Origin: Hibiscus mutabilis
Lineage: Eukaryota; Streptophyta; Magnoliopsida; Malvales; Malvaceae
Assembly: GCA_019671005.1 (NCBI GenBank)
Contig: CM033718.1
Span: 496,001 to 560,000, forward strand
Direction of reading: 5' to 3'
DNA length: 64,000 bases
The translations under genes were made by a program, and so were the position numbers. Positions 58,926 to 64,000 of the stretch are shown here, piece by piece; within the stretch, counting starts at the first letter, position 1, and every line of letters begins with the position of its first letter. The notes beneath the pieces were generated by a model. That model worked only from the letters and a program-made list of their open reading frames with translations. It was not told where the DNA came from and ran no database searches.

Positions 58926-60802
58926 ACCAGATTGAAGAGCATAAACTAAATCTATATTGTACATGTAATACGGAGATTAATAACAAAATATATCTTAGCA
59001 TATTTCATGGTTACAATTTGAGTCATAATTATTTCAAATATAAAAATACATGGATTAAAAATGAGCAAATTAGAATATAAAAACTAAATCTACAAGTTAC
59101 GCAGTGTATAATGACTAATATAATAATTTAACCTAAAGTTTTCAATTCAAACCTCGAAAAAGTACGAGATCTAAGTCACATATAGAGGACTAGTAACTAT
59201 TACTATAAAATTTATAGGCTTAAAACACAAATTACCTCTCAATTTAGTAACTCTTGTCATGCTAGAGACAAAGGACAATAATATTTAAACATTTGACTGA
59301 ATTTATTAAGTTCAAGTGCAATTTAACATTAATTACTGTTTAAGAGAATTTTTTTATTCAGGTGACTCGGGCTCGAGTACCATGTATGCACGATGTGTGT
59401 CTTGTAAAGGGCTAAGAAAATTGAATAGATACTACATTGTAATTACATCGTATTAAAAAAAGAAAACTTTTTTTTGACACATACAACTTTATTGTTAACA
59501 AAAATAAAACCATAATATAATTTAATGAAGATTTTAAAACATCTAAAAACAATAAAAAAGATAATAATAATAAATCAAAAAAAAAAAGATAAACAATGTA
59601 TAAGTTAGATTAGACATTTCCTCTTTGAATTAAAGAAAATCTATGCGATCTATAAACTAATTTAACAACAACAAAAAAGAAACAACTAAACCAAAATCAC
59701 CAAATTTATAAGTGTTTTAAGCTAAATTTATAATATATCTATAATTATGAGTAATTATTACAATAAATTATCAAACTAATAATCGTTATAGATAAGAACT
59801 AAAAATAAAATAAATCTCAAAAGAATGTTAAAATCTCTGTATTTTAATTGCTAAAAAAATCTCTATATTTTAAGTATTAACCAAGATTGAAATGCTAAAA
59901 AAAACCAATATTAATACTCAATTATAATGAACTTCAATTTTGTCCTGATTATCCTAAGAAACTCGAGTTCAATCGCTTTGTCTGTAAGGTGTGTGTTGTT
60001 AGAGGATTAAGAATATCTATAAACAGATATTACAATGTAATCACCTTTAAACTATTGAAAAGGTTAATTAAACTATTATTGTATCAAAAATAGTTGTGTA
60101 ATGAAGTTGAAGTGTATATTATTGTCCCAACTTTTTATTATTAAAGAATGTATAGGAATATTATTGATAATAGTTATGATATTTATTTATTTAGACCTTT
60201 TAATTTTATTTTATTTAGATTTTATCTTTTTTATTTATAATTGTATATTGTCCTCTTAAGTTTGATTTATGACTTTGTCTCTGATAATATTTTTTTATGT
60301 GATACAACTATTTAATATAGATTAAATAATTAAAATGGGAAGAAAAAACACTTGCAAAAGTGTTGAAATATATTTGTAATATGTTGAAAACAATCTGACC
60401 TGACATAAAAGAAAATTTATTACAAATTGACAATTTTTTAAAGTAAAAAATAAGTTGACTGGATTCATCTGAATTAAATAAAAAGAAACAGGATTGGATA
60501 AAATATTATTTTTTTCAGGAATTGCTCCCTCCGTTTTCATGTGCAATTGTCCTTCTTTAATTGCAACAACAATAATAAAAAATTTGTTGGTGCATAATAT
60601 TATATTATTATGCCTTAAAAGGAATGAAATATATAATTACAAAACTTAGTTGAAACAATGAGAGTTTTCCTATCTTAATTAATAATTAATTTAGACATAA
60701 ATAATTTTTAAACGTATGATAACATCTATCACATATATTAACAAAATAAAAGATTATTTATTTATTTATCGAAAATACAATCTTAACAAGTATAGTTGAA
60801 TA
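58926..60802. other. AT-rich intergenic DNA
   Basis: Two stretches share AGGTG(A)CTCGGGCTCGAGTAC / GAAACTCGAGTTCAATCGC and TGTGTTG/TTGTAAAGGG-like words (59355-59450 and 59960-60060), suggesting diverged copies of one repeat. The rest has no gene. The 74-codon frame at 60322-60546 has no recognisable content. Confidence 0.4.
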
Positions 60803-61775
60803 CCACTAACGGTAAGCACCGCTGAGCATCATTAAATTAAATAATAAAAATTAAAATCTCAATGACTAAACATATAATTATAAATTGTTTAAAATAAAAT
60901 ATTAATTAAATTATTTTTTATACGTATATTTTTTTATAAAAAAATCAAAAATAATTGAATCAAATACCAACCACTAAACTCAAAACACTAAACACAAAAT
61001 CCTAACCCTAAAACCTTAAACTCAGCATTCAAAATTAGGGTTTATGGTTTATAATTTAGTGTTTTGGACTTTGAGTTATGGTTTAGGGTTTAGAATTTTT
61101 ATTTTTTAAATTGACAAAGGTTGATATTTGATATAAGTATTTTAAAAAATAAAAAATATTATATATATGAATAACAATTTAATTAATATTTTATTTTAAG
61201 TAATTTATAATTATATATTTAAATAACTTATAATTATACGTTGAGTCCTTTGAATTTTTAGTCTTTATAAATTAATCTAATAGTGCTCATGGGTGCTCAT
61301 TAGGGGTGTTAAAAAATACTCGACCCGATTGACCCGACCCGACTACCAAAACATAAATAACCGGGTATTTACCCGGTTTCTTTTTTGCCTGGGTTGGGTA
61401 CTCGGCCCGCCATTTCCCGGGTCGGGCTCGGGTCAAAATATTAGAAAATTTCGGGTACCCGGATATATTTAAAATGAAAATTTTTTATATTCAATATATA
61501 TATATATATATTAAACTAATAAAAATCTTTAATTTTTTATATTTAATAAATACATATTTTTATTTTAAACTAATAAATATATATATTTTTATATTAAACA
61601 AATAAAATATTTTTTTATATTTAAAAAATATATTTTTTATATTCGGGTATCCAAGTACCTGATTTTTTGGGTACACGAATCGACCATAGTACTACCCGAC
61701 TATTCGGGTACTCGGTGCCTTAATTTGAACACTCATAGTACTCATCGCTAGTGGTACTCAGCGGTGATTGTCGAA
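60803..61775. mobile_element. Foldback element with a nested MITE in its right arm
   Basis: The left arm runs from CACTAACGGTAAGCACCGCT to about 61030. It returns inverted at about 61040-61300 and 61738-61775: ATATAATTATAAATT, TTAAAATAAAATATTAATTA, AAACACTAAA and CACCGCTGAG all match. The centre is TTAGGGTTTA / TAAACCCTAA. The right arm is interrupted at 61301-61737 by another element. No coding capacity. Confidence 0.65.
61301..61737. mobile_element. hAT-like MITE (TAGGGGTGTT ends) nested in the foldback
   Basis: Ends TAGGGGTGTT and (reverse complement of the right end) TATGAGTGTT, flanked by gtgctcat (61293-61300) and gtactcat (61738-61745), an 8-bp duplication with one mismatch. The interior is rich in CGGGTA/TACCCG words, as in a common plant hAT-derived MITE group. 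No transposase. Confidence 0.7.
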
Positions 61776-62470
61776 CGTAATAGACTCATCCTTATTTATT
61801 TTACTCTAATAAATACTTTGGTAAAAGAAAAGTGAAATATACACATGTTTTGGTTTCAATTAAGATGTTTATCACCAATACTGAAACATAAAATATAATG
61901 AAAGAGATGTTTTATAATTATTAGTATCTAATATATTAGTTAATTAATTTAGATTAAATTTTATAAAATGTAAAGTTATGTTATAAGAGTTCCAACTCAA
62001 TTGTTTAATTCATAACGTTAAAATTCAAATAATTGACTTTGTTTAATTAAACTAATAACTCATCTTATTAGAATAACTGGTAGCAAGTAGGTATATAGAA
62101 GATATTTTTTAATATTTTATTTTTCAATTAAATAATTTTTTACTTTCTAAAAATAAATATTAAAACTTAAACTCACATAATAAGACGAGATCAACTTCCT
62201 TATCAATTCGACAGATTAATACATTTCAGACAATTAATATCTATTTTAAATAATATACATATTAATTTTACGATTTATGTTTAAAATTAAAATTAATTAT
62301 CCTAACAATACCATCTTTAAAATTTAAATTCTCAACAAATCCATATATTTCAGGCAAAGGATATTTTTAATAATAACAATGCACAATTATTTTGTCGATA
62401 AAAGAAAAGGCCCACTTCGTTATCTTTTTGGAGATTTACAAACAGACAAGACACAGTAGCCAACCATTAT
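61776..62470. other. AT-rich DNA upstream of the MYB gene
   Basis: No gene or clear repeat boundary. Distal promoter elements of the MYB gene could lie here but nothing specific stands out before the G-box. Confidence 0.4.
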
Positions 62471-62474
62471 GAGC

Positions 62475-62566
62475 CACGTGTTTTTCCGCAGATCGAAAAC
62501 AGTCACCACAACGTGATGCCACCTCACCCTTGTCCTAAAGTCTCTCCAGCTGTATATATTATGTAT
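62475..62566 (+). promoter_or_regulatory. G-box and TATA region of the MYB gene
   Basis: A perfect CACGTG G-box lies at 62475-62480. TATATATT follows at 62553-62560, about 125 bp before the start codon. The spacing fits a plant promoter. The G-box suggests bZIP/bHLH (light, ABA) input, which is inference. Confidence 0.5.
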
Positions 62567-62679
62567 ATATGTTTTACCCAGGAGATTTCGGCATCGGTTC
62601 TTAAGCATTTTCATCTCTCTCATTTGTACGGCCAAAAGATTCCTTCGCAGCGAAAATATCGAAGGCCGAAGAAAAAGAC

Positions 62680-64000
62680 ATGGGGATGTCGCCAGCTACT
62701 TGTCCCTCCGCCTCTTCATCCACCGCGAACGGCGGAGGAGGTGGAGAGATCATGCTTTTCGGGGTCAGAGTTGTGGTTGATTCCATGAGGAAAAGTGTTA
62801 GTATGAACAATCTTTCTCAGTACGAACAGCCTAATGAATCGAACAAGAAGATCAAAGATCAAGGTGATGATAACCTCAACGCCGGCTATGCCTCCGCCGA
62901 TGATGCCGTTCCTCACGCCACCGGAAATCGCGAGCGCAAACGAGGTTTATACATGTTTTTTTATCTTTACATTTTTGTCTTGTTTTGATTTTTATTTGAA
63001 CTTTTTAAAAAATGAAATTTAGGAGTGCCGTGGACGGAAGAAGAACACAAGCTGTTTCTTGTTGGACTGCAAAAAGTAGGAAAAGGGGATTGGAGAGGAA
63101 TTTCCAGAAATTTCGTGAAGACTCGTACGCCGACACAAGTAGCGAGCCATGCTCAGAAATACTTTCTCCGGCGAAGCAATCTCAACCGCCGCCGCCGTAG
63201 ATCTAGCCTCTTCGATATCACCACCGATACGGTATTAGTGGATTCCATTCTTTTTTCAACATTTCCCCCTCTTTGTTTTGCTTGGAAAATCAACGAATCT
63301 AGAATTTAAAAGAAATTTGTCTGATCGGTTGAATCACAAGGCTTTGACTCTTGATATTTGATATGCAGAACCAATTTTTGTTTTGTTTTCTCATTTTTTG
63401 CTACTTGATTTATTTAATAAAAACTGGCGTAATGTGGATAAGATAGTTGTATTCATTTCTTCAGAAATCACAATAATAAATTGATTTATAGTTGTATTTT
63501 TGATATGTAGTTATGGATCAAATTGATGAATGAGATATAATCACATCACTAATAATTTATTTTCGGGATAAAATCGACTGTCAAAACATATAGTATTTCT
63601 TGTTTTTCCAGTGTAATTTCACAAACTGGTGATCATAGAATTTATTAGGAGTTGTTGCATCTAATGTGGAAATATTCTCATATAACTCATTAGCCTTTAT
63701 GTTGACCTTTCTATTTTTCTACTATTTGGTTAGGTACAGGCAATTCCAATGGAAGAAGAGCGAGTTGATCGACAAGAGAATGCAATCCAGCTATCCGTGA
63801 CTAATGGGTTTCCCATGGCTTTTAATCCTTTAGCTCCTCCGGTCCTGGTTGAGAATCCGATTGAAAATCTCACCATAGCGCAGGGGAATCTATCAAATAC
63901 CAATGTTGCAACAGCAAACCTCATCCATACGGTTCCTAGTTTCCCAGCTGTTCAGAGATACGATTTTAACACAAACCCGAATCCGGTTTCCGATCCTTTA
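62680..64000 (+). CDS. SHAQKYF-class MYB-related transcription factor (KUA1/MYBS3-like), 3' end outside window
   Basis: This nuclear DNA-binding protein of the single-repeat (1R) MYB group binds TATCC-type boxes in related family members. Exon 1 is 62680-62944, exon 2 63023-63231, and exon 3 from 63734 runs to the window edge; introns are GT/AG and in phase. Exon 1 encodes a glycine-rich start, the R/K-LFGV repression motif (IMLFGVRVVVDSMRKS) and GYASADDAVP. Exon 2 holds the MYB repeat: VPWTEEEHKLFLVGLQKVGK, GDWRGISRNFVKTRTPTQVA and SHAQKYFLRR, then NLNRRRRRSSLFDITTDT. Exon 3 starts VQAIPMEEERVD and is proline/asparagine-rich. The LFGV motif is a known repression motif, so a repressor role is likely. 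No frame break is seen. Confidence 0.9.

Overview
The window looks like nuclear DNA of a eudicot plant. It is AT-rich, the genes have several small exons with GT/AG introns, and more than half is transposable-element DNA. The genes fit a Malvaceae genome such as cotton, but that is an impression from remembered family sequences, not a search. I see no bacterial features, CRISPR array, rRNA or tRNA gene.

Positions 1-19718 are one retrotransposon block on the minus strand. A unit of about 10.8 kb is repeated: position 1 matches 10816 and position 8893 matches 19718. The best reading is a Ty3/gypsy element of the Tat/Ogre group, lying LTR(18414-19718) - internal(8894-18413) - LTR(7608-8893) - second internal copy (7607 down to 1, running off the left edge). 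The middle LTR is shared. Integrase and the Tat-type second RNase H are recognisable. The reverse transcriptase core and gag/protease are not, so the family looks non-autonomous. A large minisatellite lies between integrase and the 3' LTR.

Positions 19719-31700 hold a small TRIM retrotransposon, a decayed heat-shock-factor fragment, one intact single-exon acidic protein of unknown function (24341-25393, minus), a foldback MULE-like element with about 275-bp inverted repeats, a hAT-like MITE, and an NADPH-thioredoxin reductase gene (minus) with two frameshifts.

Positions 31700-46800 are AT-rich and full of nested MITEs. They contain a 5'-truncated chloroplast glycerol-3-phosphate acyltransferase (plus), a short conserved plant protein of unknown function (minus, last exon frameshifted), and a long hairpin. 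Positions 46845-50185 hold a complete seven-exon MOB1 gene (minus). Positions 52433-55495 hold a coiled-coil protein gene (minus) with several single-base frameshifts. The right end is another repeat-rich stretch with a foldback element carrying a nested MITE, then the first three exons of a SHAQKYF-class MYB transcription factor (62680 to the window edge, plus).

The genes are unrelated housekeeping and regulatory genes and form no operon or pathway. I found no convincing new biological system. The most useful observations are the shared-LTR array with its odd internal structure, the nested repeat histories, and a pattern of single-base indels that may be consensus error rather than biology.
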